In this document: positions 11,837-24,100 of the stretch, piece after piece
Layout of the letters: each line of letters begins with the position of its first letter
Numbering within the stretch: position 1 is the stretch's first letter
Origin: Hyparrhenia diplandra
Taxonomy: Eukaryota; Streptophyta; Magnoliopsida; Poales; Poaceae
DNA length: 64,000 nt
Assembly (NCBI GenBank): GCA_015847255.1
Contig: JADLZK010000226.1
Span: 62,001-126,000, forward strand
Direction: 5' to 3'
Position numbers and translations under genes: made by a program
Notes under the pieces: model-generated
Databases searched by the model: none
Seen by the model: only the letters and a program-made list of their open reading frames with translations
What the model was told of the DNA's origin: nothing

Positions 11837-13015
11837 GCTGGAGCTGGAGCCGGACACCGACGGGGACGGCGCCTGCTGATCCTCGTCTCCTCCTCGGCCG
11901 ACGCCCATCTGCGAGAAGATGGTCAGCAGGCACCGGAGCAGCTCCTCCGACAGTTTGTTCGGCACGCTCGAGCTCGAGTCGTCCTGGGACGTCGTCACTT
12001 TGTCCAAGTTGCTCCCGGCACCAGCAGGGCGTTTACGGGCAGGCGCAGCAGCAGCAGTGTTTGTCTGCATGGACGATGCAAAGAGCATCTACACGATGAT
12101 CAATTCACAGTGCCTGGAGACAACTCTGAATCACAGTACGGAGTAGGTACTATAAACGGAATACCTGATGAGCAGCAGGAGTAGCCCTGACGCGTCTGTC
12201 AGGCGGCGGAGTCGCCCTGGACTTAGGCGTCTTCTGCTGGAACGGCGGCGTCTGGCGGCTCGACGTGTTGCTGCACGACTGGTTCTCCTTCCCTGCCCCG
12301 GACCGCTCATCCTGGCTCGACGGCGGCGAGGTAGTAGAGTTGACGACGACGGGCTTTCTTGGCGTCTGCTTGCCATTGGCCACGCCGTTGTGCGGCGACG
12401 GACGAGCGTTGGTAGGAGGAGGATGGTCTGGACCTTGGCTTACTGTCGTCGTCGGTGAGGCCTCGGAATTCAGCACCGGGTTCGACGGCATGAGCTGCGC
12501 CGGCACGGGAGCTTCAACGCCGGGGAGTTGGCCGTTCTTGGCGGAGGAGAAGATGATCGCCTCCTGGTAGATCCCTTGCCGGAAATTCACCACCTGCTCC
12601 TCCAGCCGGACGACCTCTTCCTCCAGCACCGCCACCTCCGCGAGCAGAGCTAGCGTCTTGAATTCGCAGTACAATTCGAAGCAAGGGATTCATCACAATT
12701 TGAAGGCGCGACTCGGATCATAACGAGTAATCTAGAACGGAATGCGGTGGCGGTGCTAACCTGAGACGGCAGATACGGCGGCAGGCGAGGCAGGGCGCCG
12801 AGCGGCCGCGTGAACGCCCGCTCCAGAGCACGGTGGACGTTCTCCTCGTGACGCAGCTTCTTCTTGAGCTTATCCACCTGGAATTCAGCACCGCGGAGCG
12901 TCAGAACGTGCTACAACAAGCGACTGAATCGGACAGAATTGAGCTAGGCGTAGAATTCCAGCACATCTTGCTGCAGCGCGAGCTTCCGCTCTCTCCTCGA
13001 CTGAATTCTGTTCAT
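9684..13015 (-). CDS. DUF547 protein with N-terminal MIP1-type leucine zipper
   Basis: Nine minus-strand coding exons can be read: 13015-12965, 12877-12761, 12656-12165, 12064-11655, 11489-11384, 10633-10574, 10467-10384, 10240-10099 and 10003-9684. They total 1782 nt, which is 593 aa plus stop, with all phases consistent. Residues 1-90 form a basic patch and coiled coils ([41 protein letters not shown]), the 'ternary complex factor MIP1 leucine zipper' signature. A Pro/Ser/Thr-rich linker and a Gly-Ser repeat follow. The DUF547 core carries [18 protein letters not shown] (375-392) and [12 protein letters not shown] (479-490), and ends FRFRYLL. The biochemical role of the family is poorly known; homologues are thought to be scaffold-like. 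The start is uncertain: an upstream exon (donor at 13648, acceptor at 13086) is open and in frame but has no in-frame ATG, so I use the ATG at 13015. An out-of-frame ATG at 13737 could serve if a weaker acceptor were used. Confidence 0.85.
11035..11272. mobile_element. Stowaway-like MITE in a DUF547-gene intron
   Basis: The ends are CTCCCTCCGTCCCATTGAG and ATGGGACAGAGGGAG, with TA duplications at 11033-11034 and 11273-11274. It lies in the intron between exons 11489-11384 and 10633-10574 and leaves the splice sites intact. It is closely related to the copy at 2780-3016. Confidence 0.88.
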
Positions 13016-14085
13016 GGTGCCCCTGGTTCCCCGTTGGCCGATCCCTTCACCGGCGTCGCGGCCTTCCTCGGATCCTTCTCCGTCACCTGAACGCAAACGC
13101 CATCATTAAAAAGGGAAAGGAGGTGTCTCATTCAGCTCAGAAAGAAGAAGGTTACTAACGGAAGCAAAGCGCAGATTCCTCTGCTCTGAAAGAAAAAGCT
13201 TAAAGGGGAAACTAAAGAAAAATGGGGCTATGAGAATCAGGGGCATTGAAGAGATGCTACTCCAGCTCAGTGTGTGTGAGTAGCTCTCAAAGGCAACAAT
13301 GGCAGAGCCCACAGAGTGCAGAGGCCAAAGAAGCCGCGTCGAGATCTTGTCATAAACGCCACCGGGGTCACCAACCATTCTTTGCTCGCAAGAACACTAG
13401 CTGACACTGTTCATGAGTTCATCGGTGTAGTACTCTTGGCACATTAATTAATTCGTCGTACAAAAATGGACACCGCAACAAATTGCTGACGATCGAGGAA
13501 GCCAGAAATTGGTGGCGGAAACCGAGAAATTAACGCATATTGTCACTTCCTGGACACGCAATTCGACGGAAGGTAACGAACTTCCAATTTCTCTAGCAAC
13601 TGAACTGCATGTACTAAAGAACTGAGAGAGATTGACGAAGCACATACTCTGCTGTCGCTCTTCGGGGCAGCTTTCGAGCAGCGCGCCGCCGCCGCCGGCC
13701 TCCGAGCCCGGCCGTTCATCTCCGGTGCCGTATGCATCGAAGCAAGACAATGCGCCGAGAAAAGGAGAGCCGAGTGGACAAGTGATCGCCTCGGCAGTCG
13801 ACAGTTGGATCCTCAGTCAGTCGTGCTCCTATGGCAGGCGATGCGACTCCGACGCCATTAATGGTTCCCCGCGAGCTCCGAAGTGTGGCTGGACGGCACC
13901 AAGGCGCCCTCCAGCCACCGCAGCCGGATTAAGGCGATTCGGCGGTGGCTTTGATTGGGGTCGGGGGTGCGGAGAGAGGCGTCTGCGGGAATCAGGACTG
14001 CGCGGCGGTGGCGTCAGTGATGGCGGTGCGCAGGTTTCCTTTGGTGGTGGGAATTGGTCTCGGGTTGCATATAGTTATGGCGGCC
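13016..14085 (-). other. Probable 5' UTR and first exon/intron of the DUF547 gene
   Basis: A good donor (AGA|GTATGT) lies at 13648/13647 and a good acceptor (TTCAG|GTGAC) at 13087/13086. Joined in phase 1 they extend the coding frame upstream with an acidic Gly/Glu-rich segment, but a TGA at about 13815 closes the frame before any ATG. A short upstream ORF of nine codons (ATG near 13858) precedes it. The leader may be non-coding and could limit translation. Confidence 0.5.
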
Positions 14086-14104
14086 GGCGGTGGCGGCGGC
14101 GTCG

Positions 14105-14112
14105 TATATATA
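14105..14112 (-). promoter_or_regulatory. TATA box of the DUF547 gene
   Basis: The minus strand reads TATATATA in GTGGTATATATACGACG, followed by a GC-rich GGC-repeat leader. It sits about 450 bp upstream of the first donor, in the right direction for the DUF547 gene. Confidence 0.5.
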
Positions 14113-14202
14113 CCACGAGTTGGGGTAATATGAAGTGGCAATTACCCTTCGGCTTCATTTATCAAGCAAAGCAAACCGACGTTTATCTTGGGTAATACTG
14201 TA

Positions 14203-14425
14203 CTAATCCCTACTTTTTGGCATCTACGTAGCCTTTTTATCCTCTTCTCTGACTTTTGACTTGTAAACTTAAAAAAACTCTAGACAGGTACTTTCGTCTT
14301 ATTCAAAAATTTTATATCAATTATAAAAAGTAAAAATTTCAATTTTTGTTTTGAATAAGATGGATGATCAAACATGATGTAGAAAAACCAAAAAACGACA
14401 CTCTTTTTTTTGGGGCCGGAGGGAG
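14203..14425. mobile_element. Degenerate Stowaway-like MITE
   Basis: The right end GGGGCCGGAGGGAG is followed by TA. The interior holds the GTCTTATTCAAA/TTTGAATAAGATGG inverted pair seen in the other copies. The left end is eroded (CTAATCCCTAC), so the start is approximate. Confidence 0.6.
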
Positions 14426-14429
14426 TAGT

Positions 14430-15544
14430 TTGAAGTTAGCTCTAGACTTTAGCCTACGCCCGAGTTTTAGACATTAAAACTGAACTAAAGTGCTCTAAAA
14501 TTTTAAGAGTTATGAAGTTTATAGCAGGAAATCCAATCAGAGTAAATGTAAAACAACTACATAGTTTGATCTTGTTTTGTAAAAATAAAAAAGTGTCATT
14601 TCGATAGAATAGCTCTTTAAAAAAATAAGAAGTTGCTAAATATCCTCTCCAATAAGGTTTTTCACAACCGTGAGAAACTCCGTAGTTTCTCTCATTCTCA
14701 CTAGATCAAGTAAAATTGTACACATGAGTAAACTAATATGATAATGATTTGAAATGAGAAAGTGGTAAGTGACGTGAAAACTATATATAAAAAAAAAGGT
14801 TTGGTTGGTTGGAAATAGTTTAGAGTCCCCAATGTAAAATCATAAAAAAAAAACCATTTTAGGAGAATGTTGGAGAAAGAGAAAAATTTAACATTGCTAA
14901 TTCTTTATGTTAACTTGCTAGATCTATTAGTTTACCGAGTAAATTATATGAAACTCCTAAATATGCTCTAAGTTTCGTCTAAAAAAAGAGCATTAACATT
15001 TACGATGTCAAAAGTTTAATAAAAAACATTAATATTAAGTGAATGGTTTAAACAAAACATGATAATTCTCATCGACGTGAATAAATAGTACTGTACCTAT
15101 TATTAGAAAAAAAAATATCACAAACATCAAAAGTTTTTGGCCTTTACGTTAACTTGCCAATTCAAAGCATGCCAATTCAGTAAGTATGCTAATTCTCATC
15201 AGAGACGTGAATAAATAGTATATAAATAAGGAATCCAAACAAGACCGGTCATAAATTCAGTAAGTATTTTCAGTTTCAGCTGTGGGTAAATTCATGTTAC
15301 AACCTGACTGTGGACAGAGACCCGTCCCTAAACCCCTTGCGAGTGGATCCGGACTGTGGACAGAGACACTGTCCACGGATCACATCTTTTTTACCGGCTG
15401 GAGATGGCGGTAGATACGCGTCGTGAGCCCGGGGACCTCAGGCTTTCAGTTTCCCAGCTTTGAGGGACGGATATGCATGCAGGAACAGCTTCCATCCCCT
15501 TCTTCTTGTTGACCTTTTCTCCGTGTCCAAAATTATTATGCAAC
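14430..15544. other. AT-rich intergenic stretch
   Basis: There are no ORFs of note, terminal repeats or RNA genes. It includes two short near-repeats (CGTGAATAAATAGTA at about 15076 and 15205). Confidence 0.45.
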
Positions 15545-16283
15545 TACTAGTTTGGACTGTACTGCCGGGTAACAAAGTACTAGGGATAATACCAGATGTA
15601 TTCGCGATTTTCGGCGTGTCACCCCACTGAGATTTATACAGGGCCGGGTGTTTGTAGCGACAGCGTAGCCAGCAAAGGCACTGTTCTTGCTTTCTCTTCT
15701 CGCGCCGCTCCTACAGGATTCTCAAATGTGCTGTCAATCAATACTAGAGTCCACGCTCATCCAGTCATCCTTGCCTGGTGAAAAGGAGAAAAGAGTGCTC
15801 GCTGGCAAAATGAGTAGGAAGCCGAACGGCTAATTGGCGTGGGCGTCGGCAGTGGCACATCGTGGCAGGCTGGCAGCCACCCAGCGACAGGGGGGACGCC
15901 GATCACGAGCTAGGAAAGCTAGATAGACTTTGTATATTTGGTGCCACAAATTGTGTGATCTGTAGTTATGTACAATGCTTGTTGTCATTCGCTCTATACA
16001 AATTTACTAGTACTAGTACTTCAGTTTGGACTGTACAGTACTGCCGGGTACAGTACACCAAGTGTACTCGCCGTGCGTGTCCAGGGCGTGCGTACGTAGT
16101 GTAGCCAGTAAAGGCACTGTTCATCTTTGCTTTTGGCTCTCAGGATTCATCAGATACAGTGCGTGCGATCAAAACTCGAGTTCTTTCACGCTCATCATTG
16201 GCTTGGCTTGTGAAAAGGAGAGATTAGAGAGGATGGTACGCAGTGGCAGAATGAGTAGCTAGTAAGCCGAACGGCTAATTGGC
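15545..16283 (+). repeat. Diverged tandem duplication in intergenic DNA
   Basis: Unit 1 (about 15545-15835) and unit 2 (about 16023-16283) share, in the same order: GTTTGGACTGTA...CTGCCGGGTA, GTAGCCAG(C/T)AAAGGCACTGTTC, CAGGATTC, CACGCTCATC, GTGAAAAGGAGA, and AAGCCGAACGGCTAATTGGCG. The period is about 450-475 bp. No coding potential is shared, so it is a local non-coding duplication or a repeat pair of unknown class. Confidence 0.65.
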
Positions 16284-19200
16284 GCGCGTCCATACAGGTG
16301 GCAAAGGCAGGGCGAGCCAGCAACTGCAGCGGGGGCGCGCGCGAGGGGGCACGCTGCACGCACGCAACGCACATGCTGATCGCGGAGCGCGCAAGCAATC
16401 CCCTCCAGGCCATACGCAGGCAGAGCAAATCACTAATCAAATCCGGCCGTGCCTGCCGCCGCCGTGGCCTTTTGGTCATGTCCACGCCGGCGACGTACGC
16501 ACGCATGGCCCCCTCGTGGTGTTGATCTACAGTCTACGTGCCAGTGGATATGGGCGGTTTTGGAAATAAAATAAAATAAATCTCTGTGCACGAACTGCAG
16601 CGCTTTCTTGAGGCATACAAAGCATGCGTCCGCACACAGGAATGAGCGCGAGCGCATCAGCACCTTGTCCCCGGATGTTCTTCATTCATTCCAGGACGCC
16701 GTAGACACGTACTATACCTAATACCTGTACGTAGGTACGTAGCACAACATGTTCACGTTTTGGTTGTCCGGGCGTAAGTTCTAGTACCCGTCCTACTGTA
16801 CGTGCTAATATCCTTGGAAGCAATCTTAGGAATAAACTGGCCTGCCACTGCCCTCTGCGTTAGTCATATCCACCACCATGCAGTCAGTGACAGCATTCCG
16901 TGCTCGTGCTGCTGCTGCCGGCCGTCGGTGACGACAGAACAGAAGGGCAACGTTAAGTTTTGAACAGAAGCAGCTGCTGCTATCTCTCGCGTACTCGCGT
17001 AATCATGGAGGTCCGGGTGCTGTGCTGCACCACATCAATACACCACGGGTCGTAGCTAGCTAAATCATGGCCTCACCCTTTTTCTTCTTCTGAAAAAGCC
17101 TGCGGCCTTTTCGATCCGGTCCTGGTGGCTGGCACGCACGATTGCAGCCCCACGGTTGCAGTAGCGGCACTGGCCGATCACGATCAGGTAGGTATTTGAT
17201 CTGGTGCATGACACGAGGCCTCGGCCCCGGCCGGCCACCGGCGACCGTTCCGTGGCACTGATGATGTTTCACCTTTAGGCCCAACAAGCCTGGACCAGGT
17301 TTTGGTGAGATCGATCGACAGAAGTTTCGTTTTCCACGTACTGTACGTACAACAAGCGCGGCGCATTGAAGATCACTGTGGATGATGAGATGAGACTACT
17401 CATGTGTTTAGACCCTCTGACACTATTCACGAAACGGAGATGACATGGATTGCATGGTTGGTTTATTTCTATGCCCAGGCGCCCAGCCCATGTAAAAACG
17501 ATCGATTTGCCGTTACCTGGATCAGGGCTCGCTGGCTACGTGTACTACAGTGTATTGTGGTGACACTGAACAGAATTGTCGATGCAGTGAAGCACATGGC
17601 CAGAAAAAGAAGAAATTGGCCACTGTCCTGCACGCACAGTGTATCGTATCGTGTACACGAACAAGCCAGAGGAACCAGATCCAACCAACCAGAGATCGTG
17701 GTCCACGCAAAGGGCGTGCCTGTGCCATTGCCAGCCAACGGATCGAGGTGTCGAGCGCATGCACCACCGAACGCCCCGTGCCGAGCCGAGACGAGCGCTG
17801 TGTGTTTCCATGCCGAAAGCTAGCAAACGGCCGGGCAGGTGAAGACGCGCGTCGCGCTTTTGGCTCGCCGTCCTGACATCAGTTTCCTCCGATCCGTTGG
17901 CCTGGCTGGAAAAAGGCCTGGCGTTGTCGTGATCGTGACGGGTGCGCGCTCCGGCCGTTCGGGGTCCCGTCCCGTGGTGGCCGGCGGAAAGCGGCAGCTT
18001 GGCCGCGCAGCGCACGGCGGGTTGGCATCGTCGGAATCCAAGGCTGGCCGCACGGTTCGCGTCCAACAAACTGGTCGCATTCATGCATGGCCGTACGTAC
18101 ATACTACGTAGCAATGGATGGGGGAAGAAGACGCAGCACGGTACGCAAACGCAACGGACCAAATCGAAAACGATTTGTTGTTGGGATGAGACAAGAGATG
18201 CATGGTTACGAGTTATTGCGTCGTGGGCCTTGTACGACAGGTTAATTAAGCGCTCGAATAAATAAATGTGAAATTGCGTAGTACTACCCACCACATCTCT
18301 GCTGCTGGTTTTATTTAAGATGGAGATTGAGGCAACCAGAAAAGTAATGGGGGCCGGCGGCGCCGGGACTACAGGACGTCGAGGGGAAGGGCGGAAAACC
18401 ACAGGGCACAGGCACTCGGCCGGCCGCCGTGCGTATGTGGGGGAGTTGTGGCGCCCGGCGCCCGGCAGGACGCAGCGTGAGCGACAGTAGTGCTCTGTGC
18501 GCGTCTCGTCACAACTCACTCACACGGTGATAATTGTACGTGGATGGGGACAACGATGAACATGAACCGAACAACACGGCTCTGTAATTCCTCAGATTAT
18601 CTCAGGGCTCGAATCTCAGAGGTTCAGAGAGGTTTGTATGAACAGAACACAAGCTTGTCTTTCTCAGCTCTGTTGAAGAAACAACAATAATGTCTAGCCA
18701 CAGAGAAGGCCAAAAAAAAATTAAGCTGTGATTATCGATACTGTCCGGAGTGGCGAATTGCCTGTTCATGTGGTTTATTATTACTGCGTGCTTGTCCTGC
18801 ACTGCACTGCACTGCACAGGGGAACTCGGCTCTTCCTACCTTTCCTACTGTCTCTCTTGTCTGCTGCCCGGAAAGTGAGACGACAGCTTTGCCGTGCGAA
18901 ACTGCAAGTGGACTGGCGCTGCACGTACCGCGCACCACAGCAACGGTACTACATGTGTGGTCTTGATCGTGCATGTGGCCGGCCGGAGATTTCTTTCCAT
19001 GTACCGCCCGTACAATTTTAATTTGCGTGCTGGTTAAGTGATTAGGCAAAGGTTTAATTTACGGCCTCGCAAGGTACACGGTTCAACAGTTGAACCGCCT
19101 AATTCTGCACGCTAGCTAGCCTGCCTGACCACATGGATTACTAGTAGTTTTATTCTGAGAATAAAGGCCTGCGTTTCCGATAACAAGATTTTTACACACG

Positions 19201-20589
19201 AGGAGGCATCTTTCCATGTACCGGAAACTGCCAGCTGATTGATTGTATATATAATATAATCATCAAGCCGTCGATCACTGCGTCCTCGACACAGGACTAG
19301 TAGCTAGCTAGAGTTCATTACGCAATTATACACGCGTTTTATATATCTATAGAACCATGTGTGTACTACGGCTGCGCATCGTGTGATGCTAATTGAAAAC
19401 AATCGCACTGTCCTTGTACGGACGTTAGAGGGATTGGAGTGATCCACACATCCACCAGCAGACAAACTGCAGTGGCCTTCAAATCAGCGGGGAAAGCCAG
19501 CAGCGGCTTCCTATAATTATCCTCCTTTTTCACATGAATTATCTCTCGTCTCGGTGCGAGAATCTGCGCCGGAAAGACGGTGGTGGTTGGTTTCTCGGGC
19601 GTCGCCCGGCCGGAAAGGATGGATGATGGCCCGGTTTGTCCTCCCGTCCTCCGGTTGTGTTGTGTCTGATTGATGCCTGTCTGCCTACTGGAGAATCACT
19701 GAATTCGGAGGGCTTTTTGTGGTTGGTTACTTGGTTTCTATTTGGGTTGCTGTTGTTGTTGTAGGGCATGTGCTGTGTAATTGATTCATGTTCGGAGGGC
19801 GAGGAATGTGGTTCAGTGCTGATCTTCTTCGTTGGCGGACAGGGTTGATGCGGGATAAGATGAGGGCTAGATTCTCCTCTGCAGATCCATGATATGATAT
19901 GGCCTATCACGATTTTCATATCAATAGTGCTGAGTCATTGGCACAGTCCTGTGCAGCCACTGCTGTACTGCCAGATCTGAATTGCCACTGGAGACTCCAC
20001 ATTGCCACTGTACGTTGGAACCACACAAACTCCATTGCGAGCTGAGATCCGAAAGCTCCTGCCTTGGTCCAGTTTGGGACAGGATACAGATACAGAGTTC
20101 TTCTTCTACATGTGGCTTGATGAATGAACTTTTACCCTGATGATCAGCGGATTCCGAAGATACGGGGGAGCAAGCAGTTGTTGCCAAAAACAAAAAAGTT
20201 GGGTGGCTGTGGCTTGATGCGTCCGCCCACCTTCCAAATCTGCAGTAGGTACTCGTACACCACAAGCGTCAGGCGACTCAGGCGTCAGCAGATCCAAGCA
20301 GGAGCAAACAAAGCGAGGGCACTGTCGGTCCGTGTTGGCACTTGGCAGATTGCGGATTTGGAAGGCAAGCATGCAGAAGCGGACTAAATTCTGGCTTCTG
20401 GGCGTTGTATTTGAAGAACAAAATACTAGAACGGACAAAATAGTTGATGCGACAGGTTTGTTATGTTGGTGGTACCACCGTACAACCGCTACATTATTGA
20501 TACGTCAATTTGAGACAAATTGAGTATTTTTGTTAGGTGTAGTGTAGGTACTACATGCCACATGATGATCTTACTATTATAGAATTATT
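16284..20589. other. Intergenic stretch, no supported gene
   Basis: Several ORFs overlap on both strands here, the longest on the minus strand at 17545-18519 (324 codons). None shows a known domain, consistent intron signals or a single favoured frame. The 19540-20110 part resembles a plant 5' leader and a short exon, with an open plus-strand stretch near 20010-20125, but I cannot identify it. Confidence 0.4.
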
Positions 20590-21198
20590 TTAGAGTGCAG
20601 AGCTGAAGCTACAAGATCATCGTCACCCATGCGTTGGAATACACAGGACACTGCCAAGGGGCAGCTAGCATATTAGCGATTTTATATTTAGGCCTGCACG
20701 TTGATACAAACACAGTTTTGGTAACCTGGGTCTCTACGACTCTCTGCATCATCGATCTGATGGTTTGGCTTATATCACCTCGGCGTCGCCGGAAGCAACT
20801 CGTCGACATCCAAAGCTACATTGTTGAATGCCTTAAAAAAACATTGTTGAATGCCGATCGACTATGTATGCCAGACGTACTGGGATCTTAAGCGAAGATT
20901 CTGGGATATCCGGAAGAAACTAACGCGAATTCATCATGCAGACGTCTCTAGACGCGTCACTAATGTGGAAATCTGACATCTGAACTGATCAAACATTGGC
21001 GCTGGACGGAGGGCAGGACGACGGTTGCTACCTCATGGCGTTCGTACTTCAGAGAATCCAGACTCCCAAACTACAGTCGTGAAAACATGCATCTCTGGAC
21101 TACTCTATCTGTAATTTTCATATATAAACACTGTATGATCTCTACATTCCGATGGAGCAACGAGCTCGCAGAGGAGACTGATCTCCTGGTAAAACAAA
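20590..21198 (+). promoter_or_regulatory. Promoter region of SCPL copy A
   Basis: A TATA box (TATATAAA, 21121-21128) lies about 70 bp before the ATG. Upstream blocks recur in the same order before copies B and C: GAGCTGAAGC, GCGTTGGAATAC, GGCAGCTAGCATATT, CACCTCGGC, and a block near AACTACAGT just before the TATA box. The shared order shows that the duplication included at least 600 bp of promoter. Confidence 0.6.
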
Positions 21199-24100
21199 AT
21201 GGCGATGAATCATCAGATCTCTTACTGCATTCTCCTGGTGATCCTACTCGCCGCACCGCTCACGACCGCCGCCATGGACTACCAAGCCGTGCTGCTGCAG
21301 CAGCTCATCGAGTCCCAGCAGGCCCAAGCCGACAAATCGGCAACCGCAGCCGGGCCTGCCGAAACCGACCCATGGGCTGACCCCATGAGAAGCTTCGGTG
21401 ACCTGCCCACGTCCTGCAGCGACCCCAAGGGCAGCAAGGAAGCCGACAGGATCACGGCGCTGCCGGGGCAGCCGGCGCGCGTCAACTTCGACCAGTACGC
21501 GGGGTACGTGACGGTGGACGAGGACCATGGCCGCGCGCTCTTCTACTACTTCGTCGAGTCCCCCTATGACGCCGCCTCCAAACCCCTTGTCCTCTGGCTC
21601 AACGGAGGTAGCTAGTATAAGCAGAGGATGTTTGGAGCGTTTGATCCGGTTGCGAATTGCGAGAATAAGTTGGGCGCGTTTCTTCTTGCACGCAGGGCCA
21701 GGATGCTCAAGAAGACACGGAGCGGGCCGAGCGTTCCGTGTCAACCCCGATGGCAAGACCCTGAGCAGGAACAGGGACGCCTGGAACAACGGTGCGTCAC
21801 CTATTTATAAAAATAACATGTTCATGCACACGACTTATGATATGGTGGCCTAGTACTAGTACTACTGCTAGCTAGTTTGAGCTAGTGACGACGACGACTT
21901 GCAGTGGCCAACGTGATCTTCCTCGAGTCGCCGGCCGGCGTTGGGTTCTCCTACTCCAACACGTCGTTGGACTACGACGAAAGGGGCGACAGGACGACGG
22001 CAGTGGATTCGTACATCTTCTTGCTCAAGTGGCTCGAGCGGTTCCCCGAGTATAAGGGCCGCGACTTCTACATCGCCGGCGAGAGCTACGCCGGCCATTA
22101 CGTCCCGGAGCTGGCTGCCGTCATCGTGGCTGTGCGCCAACGCACCGGCAAGAACCCCACGAACCTGAAGGGAATCTTCGTAAGTCCATTCCGTGCCATT
22201 ATTGACCATGGAAAATTTTAGGCAAAGTTCAGCTGCAACTAATTAATAATCTCTATCTATTTTTTTTTTCGCAACCGTGCCACGTCTTTATATATTAAGA
22301 GAAAGTACAACGGTTTACAAGTTAAGGGGTCAGGCCCCTGTCCGCCCCCTTGTCTTTGCCGATGTCCACGCCTTGCCATTTCAACACATTCTCTTGTCAT
22401 ACTCCTAAGCTCATTTTATTTGTAGATTACACAGTACAACACAAACGCTCAACATGCACGCACACTCACCCTATGAATACACGTACGCAAACCTTCTACT
22501 CCTATGAGCACCTTTGAAGGATTGAGCCAACAAATCTTGAAGTTCACGAAGTGATCATCGACGCCTCATTTGTCGACTAGAACGTCGCCTACCACTTAAT
22601 GCTTAGCGCCAGAAAATTCTGAAATAAATCCAGGATAAAGCTCATTTAGTCCGTCTTTCTCCATATTCTTAGCTGGAAACTCTTATCATGAACATAAACA
22701 TTGATAAGGGGAAATGGCCGGCCCTAATAGCCCAATTTCATTGGTTTTGTCTCAAATATGGTAAGCTTCCATAGAAGTGGTCAAGCAAATGAAGAGGAGA
22801 GGGGGCATGATTATAACTTCAGGTCAATTAATTAATCTATGATATGTAATATGTGGATTCTATGTAGATGGGTGCAATGTGGCACGCGAGTCTTATAATA
22901 AAAAAAGTAGTAATATGTGCTATTTGCATGAACCACCTTACTAGTTCTACAAGATGAGACAATATAGTAAATTGCCTCACTTTTCGATCGGTTTCAGGTT
23001 GGCAACCCGTTGCTTGATGATTACCACAAAGTCAAGGGCTTTTATGAGTTCTTGTGGAACCATGGGGTGCTTTCCGACGAGATTTGGGCCAACATTACCG
23101 AGCACTGTAACTTCGCCCCATCTGATGGAATTTTGTGCCTGGAGGCGATGCCACTGTTCAACCTCCGGAACTTTGTTGGCAACATCTACCTGTACAACAT
23201 TTATGCTCCGATATGCATTCAGGCGCCTAACGGGACGGCCTACTCCAGTAGCTATGTACGTAAATATATATATAATAACACAACATTCATCTCTCAATTT
23301 CATTGGTGTCTATTGTTTGGAAAAACTTCCTTAAGCCCGTAAAAACATCCGGTAGGCACACTTCTGATTGATGAACTGCTGATGTAAATGTGACAGTTAG
23401 TTGGCTACGACCCCTGCATCAGCAACTACATCACGGTATACTTCAATAGCCCTGAGGTGCAGAAGGCGATCCATGCTCGGATCAACATGCATTGGTCAAA
23501 TTGCACGTAAGTTGAGTTGCAGCTGCCTAACTTTGGTATTGTCAAACTCATATATATGCTTGTTCGGGTTCCCCGCCACAGCTAGCTCTAAAGATCAAGG
23601 TCGAGGCATCGGCCTGGTGCGTCGCGGGAAATAGGAGGTTGGCCGAGCTGCTGGCCTGGGCGGGCCTGTGACCGTTCTTTGCTTCTTAGTCGCAAACTGT
23701 TTGCAATGTAATCGTGTTAAGCAATCCAGTAGATGTAGGTGGTGCTTTTGGTAACCCATAGTTACTGTTTGTTTTGTTGAAACTTTCTCCTTCTTAATGA
23801 AATATGCGCAACGGCGTGGTCTTCTAAAAAAATATATATGCTTGTTTTGGTGACATGAAATCTTCTGTGATTTTTCAGTATATTCCTTCCGAAGGACAAG
23901 CTGACAACTGTGGTGCCAACGATCTCATGGCTAGTTGACACCGGATTAAGAGTTTGGGTGTACAGGTGAGGTAACCCATCTCATCGATCATCTGTACATG
24001 TGCAAACAATGCAAATTCAAAAAGAAAAAGGCAAGAATCGAGTTATTACTTTTTTTATATATATCAAGGACTGGGCAAGGTTCGATGCCCATCGGGACGT

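Noticed and set aside
11651..12674. Plus-strand ORFs antisense to the DUF547 exons
   Set aside because: They are shadows of the conserved minus-strand exons; only the minus strand gives family motifs and consistent phases.
17545..18519. 324-codon minus-strand ORF
   Set aside because: No domain, signal peptide or splice context; begins from a non-supported start; several equally long plus-strand ORFs overlap it.
19540..20130. Possible exon and 5' leader of an unknown gene
   Set aside because: A short open stretch with leader-like composition, but no domain, no consistent exon chain and no promoter that I could defend.
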